From assembly GCF_024160875.1 (NCBI RefSeq), contig NZ_JAIULA010000004.1:79427-143426 (forward strand): DNA of 64,000 bases, in the 5' to 3' direction. Under the pieces are notes generated by a model that made no database searches, was not told where the DNA came from, and saw only the letters and a list, made by a program, of their open reading frames with translations. This document shows positions 39,852-50,380 of the stretch, in pieces. The DNA is from Ligilactobacillus ubinensis. GTDB lineage: Bacteria > Bacillota > Bacilli > Lactobacillales > Lactobacillaceae. A program made the translations under genes and the position numbers. Position 1 is the first letter of the stretch. The number at the start of each line of letters is the position of its first letter.

Positions 39852-41687
39852 TTATTTTTTTAAATGATAACTATACGTTGAAACAATAACATTTTCATGC
39901 AAATTTAGCGCACGGCGTAACTGTAAAGCCGTTTGGTTATGCAAAATATTTTGCCATGGCTTTTTAGGTACAAACTGTGGCACAAGAACAGTTACAGAAT
40001 AGTTTCGATTAGCCGCATTTTTAGCAATTACATCTGTAAAACGTAATACTGGTTTTGTAACTGATCTATATGAAGAATGTAAATCAACAAATCTAACATC
40101 AGGAAAAGACTGTTTAAACTCATTTGCTGTTTCATGCTCTTTTTTAGGATTAGTATCAAAAGAAACATGCATTGCAATAACATAATCACCAATAGAACGA
40201 GCATAATTAATTGCACCTGTTGTAACATGCGTAACTGAACTAACTAATACAATGACGGTTGAACCATCATATTCATGAACAGCAGTTTCTTCTTCCATAC
40301 TAAGTCTTAATTGTGCTGCAATTTTAACATAATGATCATGCACTTTGTAAAACATAAACAGTAGAAACGGCATAATTATTAAGTATGGCCATACATTTTC
40401 AAAGTGTAACCAAAACAAAAAGACAACCAGTAAAAATGAAATTAACGCCCCAATAAAATTAAAGAACGTATTGATAATCCAATTACTTCCACGTTCTCTA
40501 AACCAATGAATAATCATTCCTGATTGAGAAAGAGTAAAGGGAATAAAAACTCCGACTGCGTATAGTGGAATCAACAAATTAGTTTGACCATGGAAAATAA
40601 AAATCAATGCGATTGCCCCTACCGCTAATGAAATAATCCCATTTGAGTAACCTAATCGATCTCCTTTATCCATAAATAAATGTGGCATAAATTTATCCTT
40701 TGCCATGTTATAAGCTAAAATCGGAAAAGCAGAAAAACCGGTATTCGCAGCTACCGCTAAAATCATTGCCGTTGATAACTGTAATAAATAGTAGAATATT
40801 CCTTTTCCAAATACAGCAACTCCAATTTGTGAAAGGACTGTTTGATCTGAATTAGGCATAACACCTAAATAATAGTTCAAAAACGTAATTCCTGAGAAAA
40901 AGGCAGCTAAAATAATTGCCATAATTGCCAATGTATTAGCAGCATTTTTTCTTCTTGGGCTTTTAAAATTAGGAACAGCATTGCTAATTGCTTCAACACC
41001 TGTCAGTGAAGATGAACCAGCTGAAAATGCCTTTAAGAAAAGAATAACCGTCATACCTGGGACAACAGCACCAACACTTGCTGCTGCATGATATTGTAAT
41101 TTACCTGTTGCAATATTAAAAAGTCCCCATACAACCAAACCTACAATCATAATTACAAAAAAATACACTGGCACAGTTAAAAATGATGCCGATTCACGCA
41201 TCCCGCGCAAATTCAAAGTCATAATAAATAATACAATAACCACTGCAATAGCTACACTATGAGCTCGTAATACAGGAATTGCTGATGTGATAGCCTCCGT
41301 ACCAGAAGTTACAGAAACAGCTACCGTTAGCATATAATCAACTAACAGTGAACCACCAGCAATAAGACCAGCTCCTGTCCCCCAGTTCTTGGTTGCAACG
41401 ACGTATGCTCCCCCTCCAGAAGGATACGCATGAATAATTTGTCGATATGACATTGTAATAGCAAATAACAGGACTAACACAATCCCAGCTGCTGGCAATG
41501 CATACCATGTTGCTGCCGCGGATAACATGAAAAGAACTGTTGTAATTTGCTCGGTACCATATGCCACAGATGATAAAGCATCTGAAGAAAGAAGTGCTAA
41601 TGCTTTAAACTTTGTCAAAGATTGACCACTTTCATCAGAAGTTTTCAACGGTTGACCTATTAATAACCGTTTTAAATAACGCCACAT
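39852..41687 (-). CDS. kimA: KimA-type potassium importer (APC superfamily, YdaO-like)
   Basis: High-affinity potassium:proton symporter family of Bacillus, where c-di-AMP inhibits it. The 611-residue length matches, with about 12 membrane helices in the first 450 residues and a cytoplasmic alpha/beta domain at the end. Shared landmarks are KALALLSSDALSSVAYGTEQ (28-47), YRQIIHAYPSGGGAYV (near 82), GGSLLVDYMLTVAVS, GVEAISNAVP, ANTGFSAFP and the C-terminal VRFVDLHSSYRS and ILHNQTALQLR. I do not see the c-di-AMP (ydaO) riboswitch in front of it, so control is different here or only at the protein level. Confidence 0.88.
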   Translation of the reverse strand: MWRYLKRLLIGQPLKTSDESGQSLTKFKALALLSSDALSSVAYGTEQITTVLFMLSAAATWYALPAAGIVLVLLFAITMSYRQIIHAYPSGGGAYVVATKNWGTGAGLIAGGSLLVDYMLTVAVSVTSGTEAITSAIPVLRAHSVAIAVVIVLFIMTLNLRGMRESASFLTVPVYFFVIMIVGLVVWGLFNIATGKLQYHAAASVGAVVPGMTVILFLKAFSAGSSSLTGVEAISNAVPNFKSPRRKNAANTLAIMAIILAAFFSGITFLNYYLGVMPNSDQTVLSQIGVAVFGKGIFYYLLQLSTAMILAVAANTGFSAFPILAYNMAKDKFMPHLFMDKGDRLGYSNGIISLAVGAIALIFIFHGQTNLLIPLYAVGVFIPFTLSQSGMIIHWFRERGSNWIINTFFNFIGALISFLLVVFLFWLHFENVWPYLIIMPFLLFMFYKVHDHYVKIAAQLRLSMEEETAVHEYDGSTVIVLVSSVTHVTTGAINYARSIGDYVIAMHVSFDTNPKKEHETANEFKQSFPDVRFVDLHSSYRSVTKPVLRFTDVIAKNAANRNYSVTVLVPQFVPKKPWQNILHNQTALQLRRALNLHENVIVSTYSYHLKK

Positions 41688-41890
41688 ATTAATTCTCCTT
41701 TAAAATTAATCATATTACCTCATAGTTTTTTTAAATTAAACACAACTATTTTACACCAAGATAAGTCAAATTAGTACCCATACTATCTAAAAAGTTCAAC
41801 CAATTGCCAACTTTGTCTTGAAAATGTAACTCGAATTATATGTAACCATATTTTAACAAAAGTTTCAACCCAAAAAATAAAGAGTGAACC

Positions 41891-41966
41891 AAAAGGCAGT
41901 TAGCTAGAACGTATTGGGACACTAAATATTCAGAAATAAAAAAGTCCAAGAATTTTATCTTGGACT
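41891..41966 (-). repeat. Dispersed hairpin element, copy C (terminator of groEL)
   Basis: AGTCCAAG/CTTGGACT (41943-41966) followed on the minus strand by six T lies directly after the groEL stop. The neighbouring plus-strand stretch ATTGGGACACTAAATATT (41913-41930) and CAGAAATAA align with copy B. GGCAGTTAGCTAG (41895-41907) resembles the distal inverted repeat of copies A and D. Confidence 0.65.
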
Positions 41967-41997
41967 CTCCTTATATAATTTTTAGATAAAAATTATA

Positions 41998-43635
<1,638 letters not shown>

Positions 43636-43666
43636 TCATATAATAAATTAATTAATACATCTACAA

Positions 43667-43951
43667 TTAGTCCACAATAGCAACAATATCTTTTTCGTGA
43701 ACAACTAAATAAGTTTTTTCTTCATACTTAACTTCTGTTCCAGAATATTTATCAAATAAAACAACTTCACCTTTTTTTACACTTGGAGTAACCTTCTGAC
43801 CGTTATCCAATACACGACCATCACCAACAGCTACTACTTCAGCTGTTTGAGGCTTTTCTTTAGCATTTGAAGCTAAGATAATGCCACCCACTTTTTGTTC
43901 TTCTTCCTTTTGAACTTCTAAGATTACTCGATCTCCTAATGGTTTAAGCAC
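43667..43951 (-). CDS. groES: Co-chaperonin GroES (Hsp10)
   Basis: Lid of the GroEL chamber. I placed the start at the GTG at 43951 because GGAGG lies 8 bases ahead and the product (94 residues, [10 protein letters not shown]) then has the exact family length; an in-frame ATG five codons earlier overlaps the ribosome site. The mobile loop is [16 protein letters not shown] (near 21-36) and the conserved [14 protein letters not shown] follows. First gene of groESL, under HrcA-type control. Confidence 0.98.
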   Translation of the reverse strand: MLKPLGDRVILEVQKEEEQKVGGIILASNAKEKPQTAEVVAVGDGRVLDNGQKVTPSVKKGEVVLFDKYSGTEVKYEEKTYLVVHEKDIVAIVD

Positions 43952-43973
43952 TTTAAATCCCTCCATGTCTTTT

Positions 43974-44000
43974 TTAGCACTCTTCAGTATTGAGTGCTAA
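43974..44000 (-). promoter_or_regulatory. CIRCE element 1 (HrcA operator), perfect
   Basis: TTAGCACTC-N9-GAGTGCTAA with no mismatch. It lies downstream of the expected transcription start, in the groES leader just before the ribosome site, the classic position for HrcA repression. Confidence 0.98.
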
Positions 44001-44015
44001 CTGATTACAGTTATT

Positions 44016-44044
44016 ACTATACTCACTTTAGTATCGAAATGCAA
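44016..44044 (-). promoter_or_regulatory. groESL promoter
   Basis: TTGCAT (44039-44044) and TATAGT (44016-44021) spaced by 17 bases on the minus strand, lying between the two CIRCE elements. Confidence 0.8.
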
Positions 44045-44051
44045 GCTTTTT

Positions 44052-44078
44052 TTATCACTCTCTTATGTTGAGTGCTAA
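44052..44078 (-). promoter_or_regulatory. CIRCE element 2, one mismatch, upstream of the -35
   Basis: TTATCACTC-N9-GAGTGCTAA: the right half is perfect, the left half has one change (G to T). It lies 8 bases upstream of the -35 box, so HrcA dimers could flank the promoter. Confidence 0.88.
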
Positions 44079-44200
44079 AAAAACAATTATCCCTTATTAA
44101 ATAAGTATTTTCCATGCAAAGAAACTGTAATTTTCCATCTATACATAAGTATATATGCTATAATCACTATATGCTAATAAATAAGAAATGAGGCAAACAT

Positions 44201-44824
44201 ATGGCATTAAAGCGTAATTCGCTTTTTATTTTAATTGGTTATTTTTTTGTTATGAATATTAGCAGTTTAGTTAGTTTTTATTTTGCTCATAGCAATTTTT
44301 TATATCCAAGTATTACTATCTTTAATCTAATTGGATGCAGTATTGTTGTTTATTTAAATATTCATTTTCCTTATCAAAATAAACTCGAAGAAAAACCATA
44401 CTCACTTAATAAAAGTATTATGGCTATTATATTAGGCATAATTGGAGTTTTTTTAGTTCAAAAAGGATGTTTATTTATTGAAGTAACTTTTTTAAATCAA
44501 ACTTTAACATCAAACAATACAAATATATTAATCGAGACTTTTAAACAATATCCATATTATGCACTAGTAATAACGCTAACCGCGCCTATCATGGAAGAAT
44601 TGGTTTTTCGCAAAGTTCTCTTTGGTAACTTAACTGTAATTCTTCCTCCGATTGGGGCTGCTATCTTGTCTAGTATCCTGTTTTCACTTGTCCATAATGA
44701 CGGACATTATCTCACTTATGCATGTATGGGGCTTGTCTTTTGCTATGTTTATGCAAAAACAAAGCGAATTTCTGCATCGATGGCAGTGCATATTGGGATG
44801 AATATACTAATTTTATTGCTGTAA
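44201..44824 (+). CDS. CPBP family intramembrane metalloprotease (YdiL-like)
   Basis: A 207-residue membrane protein with about six hydrophobic segments. The CAAX-protease/bacteriocin-processing motifs are complete: EEXXXR as MEELVFRKVLFG (near 131), FSLVHNDGHYLTY (His near 164) and the last helix VHIGMNILI (His near 197). The ATG follows GAGG. Members process prenylated proteins or protect against bacteriocins; chromosomal homologues next to groESL (ydiL in Bacillus) have no settled role. It is divergent from groES and shares a terminator with rex. Confidence 0.9.
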   Translation: MALKRNSLFILIGYFFVMNISSLVSFYFAHSNFLYPSITIFNLIGCSIVVYLNIHFPYQNKLEEKPYSLNKSIMAIILGIIGVFLVQKGCLFIEVTFLNQTLTSNNTNILIETFKQYPYYALVITLTAPIMEELVFRKVLFGNLTVILPPIGAAILSSILFSLVHNDGHYLTYACMGLVFCYVYAKTKRISASMAVHIGMNILILLL

Positions 44825-44827
44825 ATC

Positions 44828-44867
44828 AAAAAAACAAAGCAGGCCGATTATCTACCTGCTTTGTTTT
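44828..44867. terminator. Bidirectional terminator between the CPBP gene and rex
   Basis: AAAACAAAGCAGG (44831-44843) and CCTGCTTTGTTTT (44855-44867) form a perfect 13-bp stem with A/T runs on both sides. Confidence 0.92.
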
Positions 44868-45528
44868 AAACATCTAAACTATCTTCTTCATCATCTTTTG
44901 TACCAAAATGATCTAGAAAATAAATCAATGTTTGCAATTCATTTGTTAAATCAACATTTTGTACCCGAACGGTATCAGGAACAGAGATTCTTAGTGGTGT
45001 GAAGTTTAAGATACCCTTGACCCCTGTTTCCATTATTTCATCAGTCACTTTTTGTGCAACTGGTGATGGAACGGTTAAAATTACAATTTCAATTTGTTGA
45101 ATTGTTAATTGTTCTTTCATATCAGCCATTGGATAAATTGGTACACCACTTTGAATTGTACCTGTGATTTCTTCATTAATATCAAAAGCAGCACTAATTC
45201 GTACATTGTTTGCTTTGTGAAAATTAAAGTTCAGCAATGCATGTCCAAGGTTACCAACACCGATTAACGCTACATTGGTTAATTTGTCTTGATTTAGTAT
45301 CTTTTTGAAAAAATTAATCAAAATTTCTACTTCGTATCCGTAACCTCGTTTGCCTAAGGCGCCAAAATAAGAAAAGTCCCTTCGTATAGTTGCTGAATCA
45401 ACCTTAACAGCCTCAGCTAATTCTGTTGAAGATACTCTTTTTTTACCAGAATCCGCTAAAATATTCAGATAACGATAATAGATTGGTAAACGTTTGGCTG
45501 TTGCATTAGGAATATTATCAGTAGCCAT
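44866..45528 (-). CDS. rex: Redox-sensing transcriptional repressor Rex
   Basis: Represses fermentation and respiration genes and leaves DNA when NADH rises. From the ATG at 45528 ([14 protein letters not shown], 220 residues, AAGGGAG site) the N-terminal winged helix contains [25 protein letters not shown] (about 32-56), the family recognition region. The NAD domain begins with [14 protein letters not shown] (near 86), and the C-terminal swapped helix ends [14 protein letters not shown]. Position next to the ABC-F gene, tsaD and groESL matches ydiH/rex of Bacillus. Confidence 0.97.
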   Translation of the reverse strand: MATDNIPNATAKRLPIYYRYLNILADSGKKRVSSTELAEAVKVDSATIRRDFSYFGALGKRGYGYEVEILINFFKKILNQDKLTNVALIGVGNLGHALLNFNFHKANNVRISAAFDINEEITGTIQSGVPIYPMADMKEQLTIQQIEIVILTVPSPVAQKVTDEIMETGVKGILNFTPLRISVPDTVRVQNVDLTNELQTLIYFLDHFGTKDDEEDSLDV

Positions 45529-45564
45529 TTTCCAACTCCCTTTCACATGGTTCACTAACTTATT

Positions 45565-45579
45565 CTAACATATTGTTAG
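45565..45579. promoter_or_regulatory. Short palindrome between rex and the ABC-F gene
   Basis: CTAACA-TAT-TGTTAG, 37 bases in front of the rex start. It is not the Rex consensus (TTGTGAA-N4-TTCACAA), so the binding protein is unknown. The rest of the 45529-45756 spacer is AT-rich and must hold two divergent promoters. Confidence 0.3.
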
Positions 45580-45756
45580 TCAAATTTAAATAAAAATGTT
45601 TTTTAATTCACAATCTGTTTACAAAAGGCGATAACCATACTAAATAATTGCTAATTATTTAATCACAAAGTTTTTATGAAAATTACTAGATTAAAAACAT
45701 TTTTTATCTAGTAAAACAACTATTAAAATATTTTTACACAAGCAGGTGATATACTC

Positions 45757-47700
45757 ATGATTTTACTACAAGCACAACAAGTCGCACGTCATTTCGGTGC
45801 TGATATTCTTTTTACCAATATCGACATTGACATTCAAGAATCATCTCGAATAGGTTTAGTCGGACGCAATGGAGTCGGAAAATCTACTTTGATTCAAATG
45901 CTCCTAGGAAATACTGAACCCGATGAAGGAAAGATCGTAAAAAAAAGAGGCCTTACCATTGGTTATCTTGCTCAAAATACTGGACTTGAATCAGAAAAAA
46001 CCGTCTTTGAAGAAATGAAAAGTGTTTTTAATTATCTACAGAAAATGGAAGAACAGCTACATCTATTAGAGGTTAGTATTGCAACTGCATCAGATCACTC
46101 AACAGCTGATTATACAAAATTAACCAAACAGTATGACCAACTTCTCCATGATTTTAAAGAACAAAATGGCTATGGCTATGAAAATGAAATTAAAGCCGTC
46201 CTTCATGGATTTAATTTTTACGACGAAACTTATAATCGACCTGTTTCATCTCTTTCTGGTGGTCAAAAAACCCGCTTAGCTCTTGCCAAACTTTTATTAG
46301 AAAAAAGAGAACTTCTTATTTTAGATGAACCAACAAATCATTTAGACATAGATACTTTAACCTGGCTTGAAAAATATATCCAAGGGTATCAAGGTGCGCT
46401 TTTAATTGTTTCACATGACCGCTACTTTTTAGACAAAATTGTTACTGAAATTTATGAAATAGATCACCATCATTCCTCTTATTACAAAGGAAATTATTCA
46501 AACTTTATTAAAGAAAAAGATATTCGTTTAAAACAAGCTTGGAAAAATTATGAAAAGCAACAAAATGAAATTAATAAATTAGAGGATTTTGTTAATAAAA
46601 ATCTAGTTCGAGCTTCTACCACCAAAAGAGCCCAAAGTAGACGCAAACAATTAGAAAAAATGGAACGCTTAGAACAACCGGAAGGAGACACTAAAGGCCC
46701 TCGTTTTAGCTTTAGCAGTACAAAAGAAAGTGGGAATGTTGTTTTAACTGTTACTGATGCCGCAATAGGTTATGACAACAATATCATTGCTGCACCAATT
46801 AATATTGATTTACGTAAACATAAAATTATGGCTATTGTAGGCCCAAACGGGATTGGCAAATCAACGCTTCTTAAAAGTATTTTGCATAAAATTCCCTTTA
46901 TTACCGGCACATCTGAATTAGGTACTAATGTTCAACTTGGTTATTATGACCAAGAACAAAAAAATTTACATCCCCAAAAAACTGTTTTAAATGAAATTTG
47001 GGATGATCATCCTACACTTCCAGAACGTGATGTCCGTTCAATATTAGGAAGTTTTCTTTTTATTGGTGATGATGTCAAAAAGGTTGTTCATAATCTTTCT
47101 GGTGGTGAAAAAGCACGCCTTCTATTAACAAAATTGGCTCTACAACATGACAACCTCTTATTACTTGATGAACCAACAAACCACTTGGATATTGATAGCA
47201 AAGAGGTTCTAGAACAAGCTCTCTTACATTTTAATGGTACCATTTTATTTGTTTCACACGATCGTTATTTCATTAATAAGGTTGCTACTAGTGTTTTAGA
47301 AATTGAACCTTCTGGAAGTACTTTATATCTGGGTGATTACGACTACTATATCTCAAAAAAAGAAGAACAAGAACTTCTTGCTACTGATAAGTTGAAAGAA
47401 GTTGCTACTATCCAACCTGATATCTCGGCTGGAAAGCTAACTTATCAACAAGGTAAGCAACATCAAAAACAAGAACGTAAACTACAACGGCTTGTTTTGG
47501 AAGCTGAAAAAAAGGTTGATACACTTGACCAACAAAAAAAGAACATCGAATTACAAATGTCTAATCCAGAATATTTTAACGATATTTCTAAGTTACAGCA
47601 GCTACAACAACAGTTAAGTGCTGTTTCTATTCAACTAGAAAAAGCAGAAGTTGCCTGGGAACAAAGTAGTTTAGCTTTAGAAGAATTTTTAGAAAAATAA
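45757..47700 (+). CDS. ABC-F family ribosomal protein (YdiF-like)
   Basis: Soluble tandem ATPase without membrane part, 647 residues; members bind the ribosomal E site, and some protect against antibiotics. The two ABC modules show Walker A GRNGVGKST (near 36) and GPNGIGKST (near 367), signatures LSGGQKTRLALA and LSGGEKARLLLT, and LLILDEPTNHLD twice. The interdomain linker (about 240-310) is short and charged; a C-terminal coiled coil (about 545-645) rich in Q, E and K is present. Synteny with rex and tsaD points to the YdiF housekeeping group rather than a resistance type. Confidence 0.93.
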   Translation: MILLQAQQVARHFGADILFTNIDIDIQESSRIGLVGRNGVGKSTLIQMLLGNTEPDEGKIVKKRGLTIGYLAQNTGLESEKTVFEEMKSVFNYLQKMEEQLHLLEVSIATASDHSTADYTKLTKQYDQLLHDFKEQNGYGYENEIKAVLHGFNFYDETYNRPVSSLSGGQKTRLALAKLLLEKRELLILDEPTNHLDIDTLTWLEKYIQGYQGALLIVSHDRYFLDKIVTEIYEIDHHHSSYYKGNYSNFIKEKDIRLKQAWKNYEKQQNEINKLEDFVNKNLVRASTTKRAQSRRKQLEKMERLEQPEGDTKGPRFSFSSTKESGNVVLTVTDAAIGYDNNIIAAPINIDLRKHKIMAIVGPNGIGKSTLLKSILHKIPFITGTSELGTNVQLGYYDQEQKNLHPQKTVLNEIWDDHPTLPERDVRSILGSFLFIGDDVKKVVHNLSGGEKARLLLTKLALQHDNLLLLDEPTNHLDIDSKEVLEQALLHFNGTILFVSHDRYFINKVATSVLEIEPSGSTLYLGDYDYYISKKEEQELLATDKLKEVATIQPDISAGKLTYQQGKQHQKQERKLQRLVLEAEKKVDTLDQQKKNIELQMSNPEYFNDISKLQQLQQQLSAVSIQLEKAEVAWEQSSLALEEFLEK

Positions 47701-47714
47701 TTATTATTACAAAT

Positions 47715-47818
47715 AGAATCCAGAACTAAAGTTCTGGATTCTATTTTTTATCTATATATTTGGTGTCAAAATATACACTATAAACAAGTAGTTGCACTTA
47801 GTGCTAACTATTTGTGTT
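47715..47818 (+). repeat. Dispersed hairpin element, copy D (terminator of the ABC-F gene)
   Basis: AGAATCCAGAAC and GTTCTGGATTCT (47715-47742) with a T run behind terminate the ABC-F gene. The conserved stretch follows as TTATCTATATATTTGGTGTC (47748-47767). A second imperfect inverted repeat (47783-47818, around GCAC-TTA-GTGC) closes the element. This copy shows best that the element has two stems. Confidence 0.7.
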
Positions 47819-47867
47819 CTATTCACATTTTGTAAAATACTTTCTCTGATTTATTAGAAATACAATG

Positions 47868-48902
47868 CTATTTCTCCATTCCTGGATACCACTCAAATTC
47901 TAAACTAGGGTCTGCATTTAGATCAAGATCTGCGTGTATTCCATTTTTAAGCGCAACATAGCCTGCTGCACCAATCATTGCTGCATTATCTCCACAAAGA
48001 TTTAATGGGGCTTTCAACAGTTTAACCTCGGGAAAAGCTTTAAGTTCAATATCTAGCCGTTCGCGTAGCCCGTTATTAGCAGCTACTCCTCCTGCTAAAA
48101 TTAACTGTTTTACTTTAAATTGTTTTAATGCTCTAATTGTTTTATTCGCCAAAACATCAACGACACTCTGTTGAAAGCTAGCTGCTAAATCAGCTTTGCT
48201 TAATGTTTCCTTAATTTGATCTGCATGGTGAACTGTATTTATAAATGCACTTTTTAAGCCACTGAAGCTAAAATCAAAATTATTTTCTTTTTCCATCGCC
48301 CTAGGAAAATTAAATGTATCCTGACCAGTATGTGCTAAATCATCTATCTGCTTGCCTGATGGATATGTCATACCTAACACACGACCGACTTTATCGTAGG
48401 CTTCACCAGCTGCATCATCTCTTGTTTCTCCAATAATTTGAAATTCATTTTCGGTTGGTAGATAAACAATTTCTGTATGTCCCCCTGAAACAAGTAGTGC
48501 TAACGCCGGAAATTCAATAGGTGCTACAAAACGGGCTGCGTAAATATGCCCTGCCATATGATTAACTGGAATCAAAGGTAAATTATGCGCAAATGCAACT
48601 GCTTTGGCTGCTGCGACACCTACTAATAATGCGCCAACTAACCCTGGACCATAAGTTACTGCAACTGCACTCAAATCCGAATATTGGGCCTTAGCAATTC
48701 GTAATGCATCATCAATACAACCTGTTATTTGTTCTATATGATGTCTACTAGCAACTTCAGGTACGACGCCACCAAAACGCTTATGACTATTAATTTGTGT
48801 TGCCACAACATTAGATAAAATCTTAGATCCGTTTTCAATTACAGCTACACTCGTCTCATCACAGCTAGACTCAAAAGCTAAAATTAGTGTTCTTTTACTC
48901 AT
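47868..48902 (-). CDS. tsaD: tRNA N6-adenosine threonylcarbamoyltransferase TsaD
   Basis: Final enzyme for t6A37 in ANN-decoding tRNAs, acting with TsaB and TsaE. The product has 344 residues. The metal-binding histidines lie in HMAGHIYA (near 111-118), the nucleotide region shows [13 protein letters not shown] and [10 protein letters not shown], and FSFSGLKSA and [12 protein letters not shown] are the family signatures. It is the last gene of tsaB-rimI-tsaD. TsaE is not encoded in this window. Confidence 0.98.
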   Translation of the reverse strand: MSKRTLILAFESSCDETSVAVIENGSKILSNVVATQINSHKRFGGVVPEVASRHHIEQITGCIDDALRIAKAQYSDLSAVAVTYGPGLVGALLVGVAAAKAVAFAHNLPLIPVNHMAGHIYAARFVAPIEFPALALLVSGGHTEIVYLPTENEFQIIGETRDDAAGEAYDKVGRVLGMTYPSGKQIDDLAHTGQDTFNFPRAMEKENNFDFSFSGLKSAFINTVHHADQIKETLSKADLAASFQQSVVDVLANKTIRALKQFKVKQLILAGGVAANNGLRERLDIELKAFPEVKLLKAPLNLCGDNAAMIGAAGYVALKNGIHADLDLNADPSLEFEWYPGMEK

Positions 48903-48916
48903 AGCTACTCAACATA

Positions 48917-49498
48917 CTACCTTTCTTTAGCATTTTCAAAACTCAAACTCATTACTAATGCATCTTCATTCTCATCTGTATAGTAATTTTGTTTACTGCT
49001 TAATATTTTAAATCCTAAGTCTCTATACAACTTTTTAGCATTTTCGTTTTTTTCACGAACCTCTAGCGCAATTCCTTTACATTTTTGTTCATAAGCTTTT
49101 TCAATCATTACTTTTAAGAGTTTACGACCTAAGCCTTTTTTTTGATGATTAGGTGCTACAGCTACATTCGTTATGTGTGCTATATTATTAGTTCGCCGAA
49201 AATCTATTCCCGCAAAAGCAACAAGTTCATCATTGTAGCGTGCAACCAAATACAATGTTGAACGTCGTTTATTAATTTCATTTTTAAAATTATCAAAATC
49301 CCATGGCATTTTACCTGCATAAACAGAACGTTCAATTGCTAGTATCTCCGGAATATCTGGTACAATTGCCCGACAAATCAAGTAGCTCATACCTTCAACA
49401 TTATCAGTACGATTATTAAATTCAATTACAGATGTATCAGATCCATATAGTAATTTATTTAGCTTCACTTTAAATTTTCTTAACATAGGACTCATCAT
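48917..49498 (-). CDS. rimI: Ribosomal protein S18 alanine N-acetyltransferase (RimI, GNAT family)
   Basis: GNAT acetyltransferase between tsaB and tsaD, the usual place of RimI. The 193-residue product has a basic, lactobacillus-type N-terminal extension of about 38 residues before the GNAT core. The acetyl-CoA loop is NVAVAPNHQKKGLGRKLL (near 125-142), and EVREKNENAKKLYRDLGFK is the conserved last strand region. The start overlaps the tsaB end by 29 bases and sits behind AAGGGA. Substrate (S18 or other N termini) is inferred from the family. Confidence 0.92.
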   Translation of the reverse strand: MMSPMLRKFKVKLNKLLYGSDTSVIEFNNRTDNVEGMSYLICRAIVPDIPEILAIERSVYAGKMPWDFDNFKNEINKRRSTLYLVARYNDELVAFAGIDFRRTNNIAHITNVAVAPNHQKKGLGRKLLKVMIEKAYEQKCKGIALEVREKNENAKKLYRDLGFKILSSKQNYYTDENEDALVMSLSFENAKER

Positions 49499-50201
49499 AC
49501 TTTTTCCCTTCGGGATTATTTTGTAGCCATTGCGTTTCAGCTTGTGTTAGTCGTAAATATCTCGGTACAAAATCAGATATCTGTACTGGTTTCATCTGTC
49601 TACCTAATTGAGTTAAAACAAAGCCGCTTGGATAAGCAAATTGTTCTGGTGCTATACTATATTTTTTCATTGTTAATTCTACTTGAAAAATTTTACTAAA
49701 CTTATTACTGTCTATTCCTATAAAAATTATACGTTCTCTTCTTTTTGCCAATTTTTGACAAAGTTCTTGAATAGACAAATGTTGTTCCTCTAAAATAACC
49801 TGCAGTTCATCTTTTTGCCACTTATACACAGCTGCAAAAACATTTTCTCTACGAGCATCAAATAATGGTACTAATAAAGCGTCAGTCTGTGGATAGGCAT
49901 TTGCTAAAATTGCTAAACTAGATACGCCTACTAATTCCTTTTGTATCGTAAACGCTAATGTTTTGGCAGTTGTGACCCCAATTCGCAATCCGGTATATGA
50001 GCCTGGTCCTTGAGCCACTACTACCCTATCAATATCTTTGATTTCTAATTGTGCTGCTTTTAATACTTCTTTTATTGTTGGCATTAAAGTAACACTATGG
50101 TTTTTAGTCACACAAGTTGTGACTTCAGCAAGCAACTTATTATCTTCAGCTACAGCCACACTTAGTGGCTGGTTTGATGTGTCTATTGCTAATAATTTCA
50201 T
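49470..50201 (-). CDS. tsaB: tRNA threonylcarbamoyladenosine biosynthesis protein TsaB
   Basis: Non-catalytic partner that dimerises with TsaD. From the ATG at 50201 (MKLLAIDTSNQPLSVAV) it has 243 residues; GAGG lies in front, and a preceding TTG is a less likely start. ASKHA-fold hallmarks are IDTSNQ (near 6), VAQGPGSYTGLRIGV (near 63-77) and LVPLFDARRENVFAAVY (near 113). The C-terminal half is variable, as usual. Leads the tsaB-rimI-tsaD operon. Confidence 0.96.
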   Translation of the reverse strand: MKLLAIDTSNQPLSVAVAEDNKLLAEVTTCVTKNHSVTLMPTIKEVLKAAQLEIKDIDRVVVAQGPGSYTGLRIGVTTAKTLAFTIQKELVGVSSLAILANAYPQTDALLVPLFDARRENVFAAVYKWQKDELQVILEEQHLSIQELCQKLAKRRERIIFIGIDSNKFSKIFQVELTMKKYSIAPEQFAYPSGFVLTQLGRQMKPVQISDFVPRYLRLTQAETQWLQNNPEGKKYDESYVKKI

Positions 50202-50315
50202 CAATAACTTCCTCTATTATTAAATAGTAAAATTCCATTCATTATATTAACACAATTATGTTTGAGTTTACACTCATAAAAAGTAAAAATTAGCAAAGTT
50301 TTGTTTCATTTATAA

Positions 50316-50344
50316 TCGACACTGCCTCTTTTTTTGCGTATAAT
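50316..50344 (+). promoter_or_regulatory. Promoter of the asparaginase gene
   Basis: TCGACA (50316-50321, 5 of 6 to consensus) and TATAAT (50339-50344) spaced by exactly 17 bases, 37 bases before the start codon. Confidence 0.8.
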
Positions 50345-50380
50345 TTATACCAATACTAGCTAATAATTGGAGGGTCTACT

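Noticed and set aside
41688..41890. ydaO-type c-di-AMP riboswitch before kimA
   Set aside because: The conserved GC-containing core segments are not visible; the spacer is AT-rich and mostly unstructured by eye.
45529..45756. Rex binding site between rex and the ABC-F gene
   Set aside because: Only half-site-like TCACAA sequences are present; no TTGTGAA-N4-TTCACAA palindrome with acceptable match.
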